A stretch of DNA of 34,910 nt from M55B144 sp964550615 (GTDB taxonomy: Bacteria > Bipolaricaulota > Bipolaricaulia > UBA7950 > UBA9294). Under the pieces are notes generated by a model that searched no databases, was not told where the DNA came from, and saw only the letters and a program-made list of their open reading frames with translations. This document shows positions 7,458-15,064 of this stretch, piece after piece. Positions within the stretch are counted from its first letter, which is position 1, and every line of letters starts with the position of its first letter. The stretch lies in the NCBI GenBank assembly GCA_964550615.1, contig CAZKAB010000020.1, positions 1 through 34,910 on the forward strand, written 5' to 3'. The position numbers and the translations under genes are program-made.

Positions 7458-9983
7458 CTAGTTCAGCTTCAAGGCAAGCAATTGCGACATGCCATTCTTG
7501 ATTGTCACCCCATAGGCCCGGTCAGCATGGCGAACTGTTTCCTCATTATGAGAGACAACAATCACCTGAATCTTCTTGGCATACTCCTGTAACATGCTTG
7601 CGAGGCGCGTGATATTCATGCGATCGAGGGCTGCATCTATCTCGTCGAGTACAAAGAACGGGGCGCGCTGATACTCCTGTATCGCAAATATGAACGCCGT
7701 TGCAACCAGCGTCTGCTCTCCGCCTGACAAAGAATCGATTACGTGCGGCTCCTTCCCCGGGGGGTTGGCCTTTATCAGCAGACCGGACGAGATATTACCC
7801 TCTTCCTCAAGATCGAGTGATGCTGAGCCGCCGCTGAAAAGCTGCGTAAACGTGTGATTGAACTGCGCTGCAATCATCTCCAGCGTCTCCAGGAACCGCT
7901 CGCGTTTTCTCTCCTCGATCTGCCCGATCAGTCCCTCGATTTCCCTTTTCTCCGCTTCCAGGGCATCGACGCGAGCACGGAATTCGTTGTACTCAGTTTC
8001 GTACACGGCATACTCATCGATCGCGCGCATGTTGACAGGTTCCAGCCTTCGCAACCGGCGCTTGTTGCTCTCAATCTTCCTCTCAAGCTCGCTCACCGAT
8101 CCCTCAATGTAATGATCCGGTTCGTGGTCTTCCTCCCCCAACGCCTCCAGTTCCGCTTCCGCCTCGGCCTCTTGCCGCTCGTACCGAGTCAGATTCCGAC
8201 GCAGGTTTTCCAGATCCCTATAGGAGTCGCGCCGCTTGTCCCGCAATGTATGCAATTCGTCGCTGCGAGTACTCGCCTCTCCTTTCGCGTCACTCTCCTT
8301 ATCCTGTTGCGCCGCAAGCTTCTTCTCCTTGTCGGCAAGCGTGAGTGTCAGTTCGCTTATTTCATCCTGCAGCGCAGAAATCTCTTGGTTCAATCTCGAT
8401 ATCTGGTGTCGTCGTTTTGCGGTATCGAAGCTCGTGTCATTCTGTTTGTCTGTTTTCCGATCCGGAGTCTTGGCGTCGGAACGCCAGCCGCCGCTGATCG
8501 CACCGCCCTTGCTTTGTAGGTCGCCGTCCAACGTTATCGCGCGCACGCCGTCCACGTCTCGTACCGCTTCCAGATTCTCCACCACGATCGCATCTGACAG
8601 GATGTACTCGAACGCACGCCGGTACTTGGGATCGAAGTCGACGAGATTGATCGCGTAGTCAACCACTCCTGGGAGCTTGAGGGCATCCGCCGAGGCTAGA
8701 CTCTTGCGCGCCGCCACCAACCGGCGCAACGGCAAGATACGTGCCCGCCCAAGGCGATTCGTCTTCAGGTAGTTGATGCAATCGATCGCCGTCTCGCGCG
8801 AATCGACCACCAGATCGTTCACGTGACCGCCCGCCGCTGTCTCAAACGCCACCTCAAACCCGGCGCGTGGTGTCGACAGGGAACCGATCGTACCGTACAC
8901 GCCGCCTCGCTTACGTTCGAGAAGCGCCTGTACCGCACGGTTCCTTCCCGCTGAAACCTGTTGCTGCGTGCTCGCGGCTTGCTTGATCCGCGTGACCTCG
9001 GCGATCATCTCTTGCAGGTTCTTCGCCTGCTGTCCCTTGAGGTCAATCTGTCCCTGGCGGTTCAGGATGTCGGAGCGGATCCGCTCAATCTCCTTGACGA
9101 GCGCAATCTGCTCGCCCCCGCCCAGGTCCTCGCGCATTCCTTCGAGTTCCCATTCCTTGTTCTCAATGGCCAGATCGAGTTTCGTTACCTCTTGCTCAAG
9201 CGTTTCGATCCGCTGCGACATCCCACCTCGTTCATTTCTGGCTCGGTTGAGCCGCTCGGTGATTTGTTCGCGCTGACGGTGACGGATCGATTCCTGCAAC
9301 AGAGTCTGTTCAGCAGTCAATTGCTGATGCTCAAGAGCCGCGTCGCGTTCTCTGGCCAGTGCAGCTAGTCGCCGATGCCGTTCGGCAAGGATCACCCGAT
9401 GGGTGTTCAATTTTGTCTTGACGTCTTTGAGTTCGTTGATCGCTTTCTTCCGTTTCTCGTCGTAGGCAGCGATGCCGCTAACCTCGTCAATGATCTCCCG
9501 CCGTTTGCTCGGGCTGCGCTTGATGATCTCGGTGATCCGCCCTTGGGCAATAAGCTGCTGCCCGTCGGGGTCGATTCGCCCCGCTTCCAGGACGTTGTCG
9601 ATCATCTCCCGGGTGCAAGCCTTTCCCATGAACGTATACGTGGAGGAATGCCTCGTTATCCGCCTCCCCAGTGTAATCTCAAGGACTCGCTCACCGTCGA
9701 AGAAACGGTCAAAATCGCCATCGTTGTTGTCAAGGTAGAGCGTTACCTCCGCTTCATTCGCCGGCGAAAGGCGATCGCCTCCGTTGAATATTAGGTGCTC
9801 CAACCGATCGGCGCGGAGCTGTGAAGACCGGCGACCCATGACAAACCGTATCGCGTCGAACAGGTTCGATTTGCCCGCCCCGTTCTCACCGATAATGGCG
9901 GTCATTCCGTCAAAAAAGGGCACCACCGCTTGATTGCGGAATGACTTGAATCCGGATAGCGCCAGTTTGTTGATCTTCGTCAT
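7458..9983 (-). CDS. smc: Chromosome condensation ATPase SMC, short-armed form
   Basis: ATPase core of bacterial condensin. Start ATG 9983 (MTKINKLALSGFKSF) was chosen because it begins the ABC head and overlaps the upstream regulator in ATGA; the frame runs open for 51 further codons upstream without meaning. The 841-residue chain has Walker A GENGAGKSN (32-40), the AQGRI Q-loop (146-150), a first coiled coil (about 172-352), the hinge (about 357-500, with GVYGTIGSL and SKGGAISGG), a second coil (about 520-690), the LSGGE signature (752-756), Walker B FFVLDEIDAALD (776-787) and a D/H-loop ending SHNEE. Bacterial SMCs are usually near 1150-1200 residues; here each coil is about 170-180 residues rather than over 300. 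All catalytic parts are present, so it is short, not broken. Confidence 0.97.
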   Translation of the reverse strand: MTKINKLALSGFKSFRNQAVVPFFDGMTAIIGENGAGKSNLFDAIRFVMGRRSSQLRADRLEHLIFNGGDRLSPANEAEVTLYLDNNDGDFDRFFDGERVLEITLGRRITRHSSTYTFMGKACTREMIDNVLEAGRIDPDGQQLIAQGRITEIIKRSPSKRREIIDEVSGIAAYDEKRKKAINELKDVKTKLNTHRVILAERHRRLAALARERDAALEHQQLTAEQTLLQESIRHRQREQITERLNRARNERGGMSQRIETLEQEVTKLDLAIENKEWELEGMREDLGGGEQIALVKEIERIRSDILNRQGQIDLKGQQAKNLQEMIAEVTRIKQAASTQQQVSAGRNRAVQALLERKRGGVYGTIGSLSTPRAGFEVAFETAAGGHVNDLVVDSRETAIDCINYLKTNRLGRARILPLRRLVAARKSLASADALKLPGVVDYAINLVDFDPKYRRAFEYILSDAIVVENLEAVRDVDGVRAITLDGDLQSKGGAISGGWRSDAKTPDRKTDKQNDTSFDTAKRRHQISRLNQEISALQDEISELTLTLADKEKKLAAQQDKESDAKGEASTRSDELHTLRDKRRDSYRDLENLRRNLTRYERQEAEAEAELEALGEEDHEPDHYIEGSVSELERKIESNKRRLRRLEPVNMRAIDEYAVYETEYNEFRARVDALEAEKREIEGLIGQIEERKRERFLETLEMIAAQFNHTFTQLFSGGSASLDLEEEGNISSGLLIKANPPGKEPHVIDSLSGGEQTLVATAFIFAIQEYQRAPFFVLDEIDAALDRMNITRLASMLQEYAKKIQVIVVSHNEETVRHADRAYGVTIKNGMSQLLALKLN

Positions 9984-10240
9984 TGCACCTGTCCGATTTC
10001 CCAGTCGGGGAATAGGCTCAACTGAACAATACGGGCCCGGCGACGGGGGAACGTGGCTGTTCGGACTTTCCCGGTTAGGAAGCGTTCTATCTTGTAGCGA
10101 TTGTAGTCGTTTGGTTCTGCAATCTCCTCTTCCCAACGGATGATCGATGGAATAGAGACTCCCAATTTGCCGGCAAGCGTTCGCTTACTCCACCCGCTTT
10201 CCAGACGGAGACGCTGCAATTGCCGTCCCAGACTGTCCAT
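9980..10240 (-). CDS. Small XRE/Cro-type helix-turn-helix protein
   Basis: An 86-residue protein with a helix-turn-helix at about residues 5-55: the pattern QRLRLESGWSKRTLAGKLGV followed by SIPSIIRWEEEIAEP fits the XRE fold (recognition helix with the Trp-Glu ending). The basic C-terminal third (FPRRRARIVQL) has no assigned role. It begins with a very strong ribosome site, AGGAGGGGGG, and ends by overlapping smc in ATGA, so the two are coupled. It is the first gene of the condensin operon and may be its autoregulator, or a DNA-binding partner for loading; neither is proven. No toxin-antitoxin partner is adjacent. Confidence 0.85.
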   Translation of the reverse strand: MDSLGRQLQRLRLESGWSKRTLAGKLGVSIPSIIRWEEEIAEPNDYNRYKIERFLTGKVRTATFPRRRARIVQLSLFPDWEIGQVQ

Positions 10241-10266
10241 TACCCCCCTCCTGTGCCAGGTTTACT

Positions 10267-10295
10267 AATATAACTTCTGTTACACGTCATCGCAA
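10267..10295 (-). promoter_or_regulatory. Promoter of the xre-smc-scpAB-rubredoxin operon
   Basis: On the minus strand TTGCGA (10295-10290) is followed after 17 bp by TATATT (10272-10267), about 27 bp before the start codon. The -35 box overlaps the T run of the terminator of the upstream gene, so the two transcription units are packed back to back. Confidence 0.6.
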
Positions 10296-10321
10296 AAAAA
10301 GGTGGAGCGTGCGCTCCACCT
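10294..10321 (-). terminator. Rho-independent terminator of the coiled-coil protein gene
   Basis: A 9-bp stem (10300-10308 with 10313-10321) with loop GTGC, followed on the minus strand by a run of seven to eight T (10300-10294). It lies 30 bp past the stop codon of the upstream minus-strand gene. Textbook form. Confidence 0.9.
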
Positions 10322-10351
10322 CTATACTTCGAATTCCCCCTCATCCCACAT

Positions 10352-11356
10352 CTACTGGGACATAAATCCCCACACCAACGCACCGACACCGGCAAGGAGG
10401 GCAATGATCGATATGACGTACAGGCCGTCGATCTGACTCTTCAGCTCCGCAAGCCCGGCTCCGCCTTCCAGCGCCGTAATGCGCGCGTCGTGGTCTTCGA
10501 TCAGATTGGCGTTGGCCAAGATGCTCGCCTTGTTTGCCTGCACATCACTTGCCAGGCCGGCGATTGCTTGGTCGAATCCTTCCAGTTTGGCGCGGTTGTT
10601 GTCGATCTTGATCGACAGGGCACTCATCGAACGTTCGAGTTCGAGAACCTTCTTCTTGAAAGTGCCTACATCTTGGTCCTCAAGAGTCTTAACGCGCGCT
10701 TCAAGAGCGGCTTGTCCCTTATTGAGTGCAGAGACATCGACCATAACGCTGTCCTTGAAGGATGCAAGCTGATCGGCCACTGCAGCGAAATTCGCAGCGA
10801 CGGTATCTTTGTAGGACGCGAACTGGTTAGACAAGTCGGCGAGACTTGCCGCAAGCATGTCCACTTTGTCGCTCAATGCGGCAAGATCGGACTGCGTTCC
10901 GCTCATAGTTGCAGTAATCTGCTTCTGAAAATCGTCGCACGAGGCAGACAATTCAGACAGTCCGGATTCGAGTGCAACTATTCGCACCTGCAGTTCCTGC
11001 TGTGTGGAAGAGAGGCCGTCTACATCCGATCGTAAACCGATTATCTTTCCTTCGGCCGTCTTGAGCTCTATAGAGATCGCCTGCACAACGTCGCCCAAAT
11101 CCGCAAGCTTGCCGTTCAGTTGATCGATCCCGCTCATGTTGCCCTTGACCTCACGGACGATCTCATCCATGAATGCCTTCAGGTTGCCGAAGGCCGAGTT
11201 GACGCTTTCAAACGCGTCCCCCAATGACCCCAGCTCTTGTTGAAGCAGGTCCTTCTGCGGTGCCGGGGCAGTCGCCGCTGCCTGCGCATAACCAATCGTC
11301 AGGAAGCATGCGCTGAACATAATCCCGACAACCACCATTACGAGCGCTTTCTTCAT
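10352..11356 (-). CDS. Secreted coiled-coil rod protein with C-terminal membrane anchor
   Basis: No named family is recognised. The 334-residue protein starts at ATG 11356 after AAGGAGGAA (an upstream in-frame start lacks a ribosome site). It has a signal peptide (KK, then a hydrophobic stretch, cleavage likely after AQA near residue 26), about 270 residues of heptad-patterned helix rich in Ala, Leu, Ser, Asp and Lys, and a final hydrophobic segment (about 311-331, ending WGFMSQ). This layout, exported rod plus C-terminal anchor, resembles Omp-alpha of Thermotoga, a spacer that holds the toga, but the SLH domain of Omp-alpha is absent. A role as an envelope spacer or periplasmic rod is inference. 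Monocistronic, with its own terminator, and divergent from hppA. Confidence 0.8.
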   Translation of the reverse strand: MKKALVMVVVGIMFSACFLTIGYAQAAATAPAPQKDLLQQELGSLGDAFESVNSAFGNLKAFMDEIVREVKGNMSGIDQLNGKLADLGDVVQAISIELKTAEGKIIGLRSDVDGLSSTQQELQVRIVALESGLSELSASCDDFQKQITATMSGTQSDLAALSDKVDMLAASLADLSNQFASYKDTVAANFAAVADQLASFKDSVMVDVSALNKGQAALEARVKTLEDQDVGTFKKKVLELERSMSALSIKIDNNRAKLEGFDQAIAGLASDVQANKASILANANLIEDHDARITALEGGAGLAELKSQIDGLYVISIIALLAGVGALVWGFMSQ

Positions 11357-11462
11357 AATATTCCTCCTTCTGGCGCACCTCTCGGCTTTCACAAGACAAG
11401 ATTAGCCGCTGGTGGAATTCAGCGTGAAGACCGGTGTTGCTGAAAGGATGCTTCTTTGTCGC

Positions 11463-11563
11463 CCACACGGAAGACACGTGTCCGCTCGCCTCACGCTCAC
11501 GGTGCGGGTCCGTGTGGCTTTCGAATCGCGGTGAACACGCCTCTGCAGGACGGGCAAGAGGCG
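11463..11563. other. Structured, gene-free stretch between divergent genes
   Basis: The 398-bp space between the coiled-coil gene and hppA holds nested inverted repeats: an outer 9-bp stem (11463-11471 with 11509-11517) enclosing a 10-base palindrome GACACGTGTC (11473-11482), and a second 7-bp stem (11538-11544 with 11557-11563). It lies upstream of the predicted hppA promoter. It could be a decayed repeat element, a small RNA or a protein-binding site. No tRNA or known riboswitch was recognised. Confidence 0.4.
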
Positions 11564-11595
11564 AAGATTCCCGCTTTGGGTCTTATCACAGATCC

Positions 11596-11624
11596 TTGAA
11601 GCCGTTTCCGCCACATGATAGAAT
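11596..11624 (+). promoter_or_regulatory. Candidate hppA promoter
   Basis: TTGAAG (11596-11601) and TAGAAT (11619-11624) are 17 bp apart. The start point would be near 11631, leaving a leader of about 124 nt before the hppA ATG, which includes a small hairpin (CGTCT/AGACG). Confidence 0.5.
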
Positions 11625-11754
11625 AACGCGATTTCGTCTTCCGGAGACGGAAAGAAGATCATCAAAGCTACGGTTATTGCGTATTACGATACCGGACCGC
11701 AATCTTGGACCGGCGAGGCAAACCTACCTAACACAAAGGGGTGCGTGTAGCAAA

Positions 11755-13959
11755 ATGACTGCTCTAATCGCCATACCAGCAGCAATCTCAGTGCTGGCAC
11801 TGTTGAGTGCGTTCTCGTTCAATCGATCGGTCGTACGAAAAGCGCAGGGGAACCCCCGGATGAAGGAAATCCAGGGCTATATCCGTTCAGGCGCGTTTAC
11901 GTTCATGATCGAGGAGGCGCGCGTGATGGGTATTACGATGCTCGTCATCGGCGCGATCCTATGGATACTGTTCTTCTGGGAAATAGCGGTAGCGTTCTGG
12001 ATTGGATCTCTCCTCTCCATGGCCGCCGGGTTCATCGGCATGAACGCAGCGACGCACGCAAACGCGCGCACAACCAACGCCGCTCAGAAATCATTCAAGG
12101 ACGCGCTCAACGTCGCGTTCTCCGGCGGGAGCGTCATGGGGCTCTCCGTCGCCGGGCTGGCGTTGTCCGGCCTCGTAATCGTAGTCGTGCTGTTCCATAA
12201 GTGGTTTGACCCGGCAACTCTGCATATCGAAACGCGCTATCTGTTCGGCGTCAAATCGATGGGGGTCAACCTTATCCGCGGCGCCTTGATCGTAAGCGCA
12301 TACTCGATGGGAGCATCGCTCGTCGCTCTATTCGACCGCGTGGGCGGAGGCATCTACACCAAAGCCGCGGACATGGCGGCGGATATGGTCGGCAAGGTAG
12401 AGATGCACATCCCGGAAGACGATCCGCGCAACCCGGCCACCATTGCGGACAACGTCGGCGACAACGTCGGCGATGTCGGCGGACTCGGCGCCGACCTGTT
12501 GGAATCGTTCATCGGAGCGATTATCTCGGTCATCGTCATGGGGCTGTACATCTATGTCGGACGAGGAAACGCGAGCATCCAGGATCTCATTGCCAAACTG
12601 GGTTTTTCAGCCGGATTCACGCCATCGGATTTCTCATGGATGTTGATCTCCCCCCTGATGATCGTTACCGGGGGGTTGTTCTCCAGCCTCATCGCGATCC
12701 TCTACATCCGATTCAGCAAGCGCCAAGAAGGGATGCAGAAGATCCTCATGAACGGAACACGGCTGGCGGCCTTGCTTACAGCGGCCACCACGTTCCTGTT
12801 CTGCTTCCTGTCTCCTCTGAGCCTGAATATCTTCTATGAAGTAATCCTCGGACTGGCGGCTGGGATAGCGATCGGCTTCTTCTCTGAGTACTACACCTCT
12901 TCCGACTACGGCCCGACGAAGGGACTCGCCAAGGCGAACCAGGACGGACCTGCTATTGCGGTGACCGAAGGATTGGCACTCGGCATGATGAGTACCTTCC
13001 TGCCGGTATTCGTCATCGCCGCCGCCACAATAGGCGCCTACCAGTTCGGCGGCCTACTCGGTGTCGCGTTCACAGCGATGGGAATGCTATCGTTCGTCGC
13101 AATGACTGTTTCAGTCGACACCTACGGACCGATCGCCGATAACGCTGGCGGAATCGCCACCATGGCCGAACTGCCTCCCGAAATACGCGAACGCACGGAC
13201 AAACTTGACTCAATCGGAAACACCACCGCTGCCATCGGCAAAGGTTTTGCCATCGGATCGGCCGCTTTCGCAGCGCTGGGATTGATCGCCGCGTTCATGT
13301 GGTCGGCAATCGGCAGTGCATCTCAGGTGGTTCAACCCCAACTCCCAATCGTCGGGCAGATCGCAGCAGTGTTTTCTCCAACCGGAAGCCCGATTCAAGT
13401 TGGTGCATTCGTCATCGCAGGCTTGATGCTGGGAGCGATGGTGCCCTACGTCTTCTCCGCTCTTCTCATCCGCGGAGTCAGCCGCACCGCCGGGATTCTC
13501 GTCGAGGAGATCCGGCATCAGTTCAAGGAAAATCCGAAGATCATGACCGGCGAAGCGGTAGCGGACTTCAAACGGTGCATCAGCATCACCGCCCACGGCG
13601 GGCTGCACAAGATGTTCCTTCCAGCGATGATCGCGGTCGTCACTCCTCTTGCATTCGGCTTGATCTTCGGTCGCTACGCACTCGGCGGATTTCTCGTTGG
13701 AGCGCTGCTCTCAGCCATTCAACTTGCCATCTTCTGCGGCAACTCCGGCGGAGCAATGGACAACGCCAAGAAGTACGTTGAGGAGGGACACTTCGGCGGC
13801 AAGGGTTCCGAAGCGCATGACGCCGGCGTAGTTGGAGACACGGTCGGCGATCCGTTGAAAGACACGGTCGGCCCGTCACTTGACATCTTGATCAAGTTGA
13901 TGAGCGTAATCGCACTCGTGTTTGCGTCTCTCTTCCCGATATACCCGATATTCATGTAG
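11755..13959 (+). CDS. hppA: Membrane-bound, ion-pumping pyrophosphatase, K+-dependent type
   Basis: Hydrolyses pyrophosphate and pumps H+ and/or Na+ out across the cytoplasmic membrane. The 734-residue protein with about 16 hydrophobic helices has the substrate motifs GGGIYTKAADMAADMVGKVE (197-216), PEDDPRNPATIADNVGDNVGD (220-240) and a second acidic set near GDTVGDPLKDTVGPS at the C-terminus. In GNTTAAIGKG (488-497) the residues are Ala492 and Gly495, where K+-independent enzymes have Lys and Thr, so K+ dependence is expected. Whether H+ or Na+ is pumped cannot be read safely; K+-dependent enzymes include Na+ pumps. ATG 11755 is preceded by a weak AAGGGG at some distance. It lets the cell save energy from biosynthetic pyrophosphate. 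Confidence 0.97.
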   Translation: MTALIAIPAAISVLALLSAFSFNRSVVRKAQGNPRMKEIQGYIRSGAFTFMIEEARVMGITMLVIGAILWILFFWEIAVAFWIGSLLSMAAGFIGMNAATHANARTTNAAQKSFKDALNVAFSGGSVMGLSVAGLALSGLVIVVVLFHKWFDPATLHIETRYLFGVKSMGVNLIRGALIVSAYSMGASLVALFDRVGGGIYTKAADMAADMVGKVEMHIPEDDPRNPATIADNVGDNVGDVGGLGADLLESFIGAIISVIVMGLYIYVGRGNASIQDLIAKLGFSAGFTPSDFSWMLISPLMIVTGGLFSSLIAILYIRFSKRQEGMQKILMNGTRLAALLTAATTFLFCFLSPLSLNIFYEVILGLAAGIAIGFFSEYYTSSDYGPTKGLAKANQDGPAIAVTEGLALGMMSTFLPVFVIAAATIGAYQFGGLLGVAFTAMGMLSFVAMTVSVDTYGPIADNAGGIATMAELPPEIRERTDKLDSIGNTTAAIGKGFAIGSAAFAALGLIAAFMWSAIGSASQVVQPQLPIVGQIAAVFSPTGSPIQVGAFVIAGLMLGAMVPYVFSALLIRGVSRTAGILVEEIRHQFKENPKIMTGEAVADFKRCISITAHGGLHKMFLPAMIAVVTPLAFGLIFGRYALGGFLVGALLSAIQLAIFCGNSGGAMDNAKKYVEEGHFGGKGSEAHDAGVVGDTVGDPLKDTVGPSLDILIKLMSVIALVFASLFPIYPIFM

Positions 13960-13967
13960 GAAAGACA

Positions 13968-14001
13968 TGGCGGGCCCGCCGCACAAACGACGGGCCCGCC
14001 A
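13968..14001 (+). terminator. Strong hairpin between hppA and the acetyltransferase gene
   Basis: A perfect 11-bp GC stem (13968-13978 with 13991-14001) around a 12-base loop, 9 bp behind the hppA stop. No T tract follows; instead the ribosome site GAGGAG of the next gene comes 5 bases later. It may end or attenuate hppA transcription, or stabilise the 3' end of its mRNA. Confidence 0.45.
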
Positions 14002-14016
14002 CTTCGAGGAGTTAAG

Positions 14017-14580
14017 ATGCAAAACCAGTTTCTGGTCAGCAAGAGAATCTATCTCCGTCCGGTGGAAGAGGGTGACCTTGAGCGTTGCCTTCGCTGGATA
14101 AACGATCCTGAGGTTATTACTACCTTAGGCAAGCGTTTTCCGACAAACGCGGCAATGGAGAAGGAGTGGCTTGACTCCCAGTACAAGAGCGAAAACAGTT
14201 TCTCACTAGCGATCATGCTGAAAGACGGCGATCAGCACATCGGCAATTGCGGCTTCAACGATATCGATTATGTGAACCGCAACGCCGAATTCGGAATCTT
14301 GATCGGCGAGAAAGACCAATGGGGAAAAGGATACGCCTCAGAAGCCGCGCGACTACTTCTCGACTACGGATTCGAAGAACTGAACCTTCACCGCATCTTC
14401 CTTGAGGTCTACGCCCACAACAAGCGTGCTCAACGGGCCTATGAAAAGGCTGGATTCGTGCATGAGGGGACGATGCGTGAGTCGTATTTCAGGGGCGGTG
14501 TCTATCACGACACGCTCGTCATGGCTGTGCTTAGGTCAGATTGGGAGGGTGGCGATGGAGCTTCCATTCTGGAGCGATAA
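14017..14580 (+). CDS. GNAT-family N-acetyltransferase, RimJ/RimL-like
   Basis: Transfers acetyl from acetyl-CoA to an amine. The 187-residue protein begins RIYLRPVEEGDLERCLRWINDPEV, typical of the RimJ/RimL branch, and has the acetyl-CoA pyrophosphate loop QWGKGYASEAARLL (about 107-120) and the final NKRAQRAYEKAGFVHEG motif (about 139-155). The substrate (ribosomal protein N-terminus, antibiotic or polyamine) cannot be told. GAGGAG stands 7 bases before the ATG. Directly after hppA and overlapping a small ORF by 26 bp at its 3' end. Length is normal. Confidence 0.92.
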   Translation: MQNQFLVSKRIYLRPVEEGDLERCLRWINDPEVITTLGKRFPTNAAMEKEWLDSQYKSENSFSLAIMLKDGDQHIGNCGFNDIDYVNRNAEFGILIGEKDQWGKGYASEAARLLLDYGFEELNLHRIFLEVYAHNKRAQRAYEKAGFVHEGTMRESYFRGGVYHDTLVMAVLRSDWEGGDGASILER

Positions 14581-14773
14581 GGACCGTCTGTTTGTGTACT
14601 GGGGGCTCGGCGCGTCGCTCAACTTCAAGTTCGTCGCTAAGAAGATGGGGCTGGTGAAGGCCGCATCCCCGCTTCAAGAACCCGAGGTGATACCGTCGGC
14701 TGAAGCACGAACCCAGACAGACCGCGACCGGCTGCGGGACCGGATCGAAAACTCCAAGTACGAACAGAAGTAA
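14555..14773 (+). CDS. Small uncharacterised protein (72 residues)
   Basis: Not recognised. The ORF starts at ATG 14555 inside the end of the acetyltransferase gene, with GGGAGGGTGG just before it. The product begins MELPFWSDKDRLFVYWGLGA, contains a basic amphipathic part (NFKFVAKKMGLVK) and ends in a charged helix (TDRDRLRDRIENSKYEQK). No signal peptide, no cysteine. Start position, ribosome site and overlap with the upstream gene suggest a real coupled gene, but no homologue can be named. Confidence 0.55.
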   Translation: MELPFWSDKDRLFVYWGLGASLNFKFVAKKMGLVKAASPLQEPEVIPSAEARTQTDRDRLRDRIENSKYEQK

Positions 14774-14810
14774 CCGTCCGGGTGCGCCGTTGCGGCAGCT
14801 TCGTCCTTGC

Positions 14811-14901
14811 TGATTCTCACATGCGCCGCGCTAATCTTCACATGCGCGCCGTGTGAATCTTTGGCATGCGTGCCGCGTGAATCTTTGGCACACGCGCTGC
14901 G
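14811..14901. repeat. Four imperfect tandem repeats of about 22-24 bp
   Basis: Copies begin at 14811, 14832, 14854 and 14878. The clearest unit reads TGAATCTTTGGCATGCGTGC and then CGCG; copies 3 and 4 share nearly all of it, copies 1 and 2 read TTCACATGCGC in the middle. A weaker fifth trace (AAATCTCACAC) follows near 14911. The array lies in the 291-bp space before the radical SAM gene. Spacers are absent, so it is not a CRISPR. Confidence 0.7.
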
Positions 14902-14965
14902 TATGGCCGATAAATCTCACACAGTCTCCCCGTAGCGTTCCAGTTTCCTCAGGTCGCTAGGCTAG

Positions 14966-14971
14966 TATAAT
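14966..14971 (+). promoter_or_regulatory. Consensus -10 box before the radical SAM gene
   Basis: A perfect TATAAT at 14966-14971, 94 bp before the start codon. No good -35 box stands 16-18 bp upstream (GTTTCC or TTTCCT only), so an activator may be needed, or the match is chance. Confidence 0.35.
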
Positions 14972-15064
14972 AAGGTGGGACGAGGAGGCGGCTGCCAGAT
15001 CTCCGATTGCGGAGGCACTTCTTGTTCCGGCACTGGGCAGACCGGTTTGACGCAGAGGCAGAGT

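Noticed and set aside
11500..11540. tRNA-like TTCGAATC motif
   Set aside because: No acceptor stem, anticodon arm or CCA end can be folded around it.
11434..11754. N-terminal extension of hppA by 107 residues
   Set aside because: The pyrophosphatase family starts at the ATG at 11755; the extension is Arg/Ser-rich, covers structured intergenic DNA and the promoter.
14811..14901. CRISPR array
   Set aside because: The repeats are directly adjacent, diverged and without unique spacers; no cas genes nearby.
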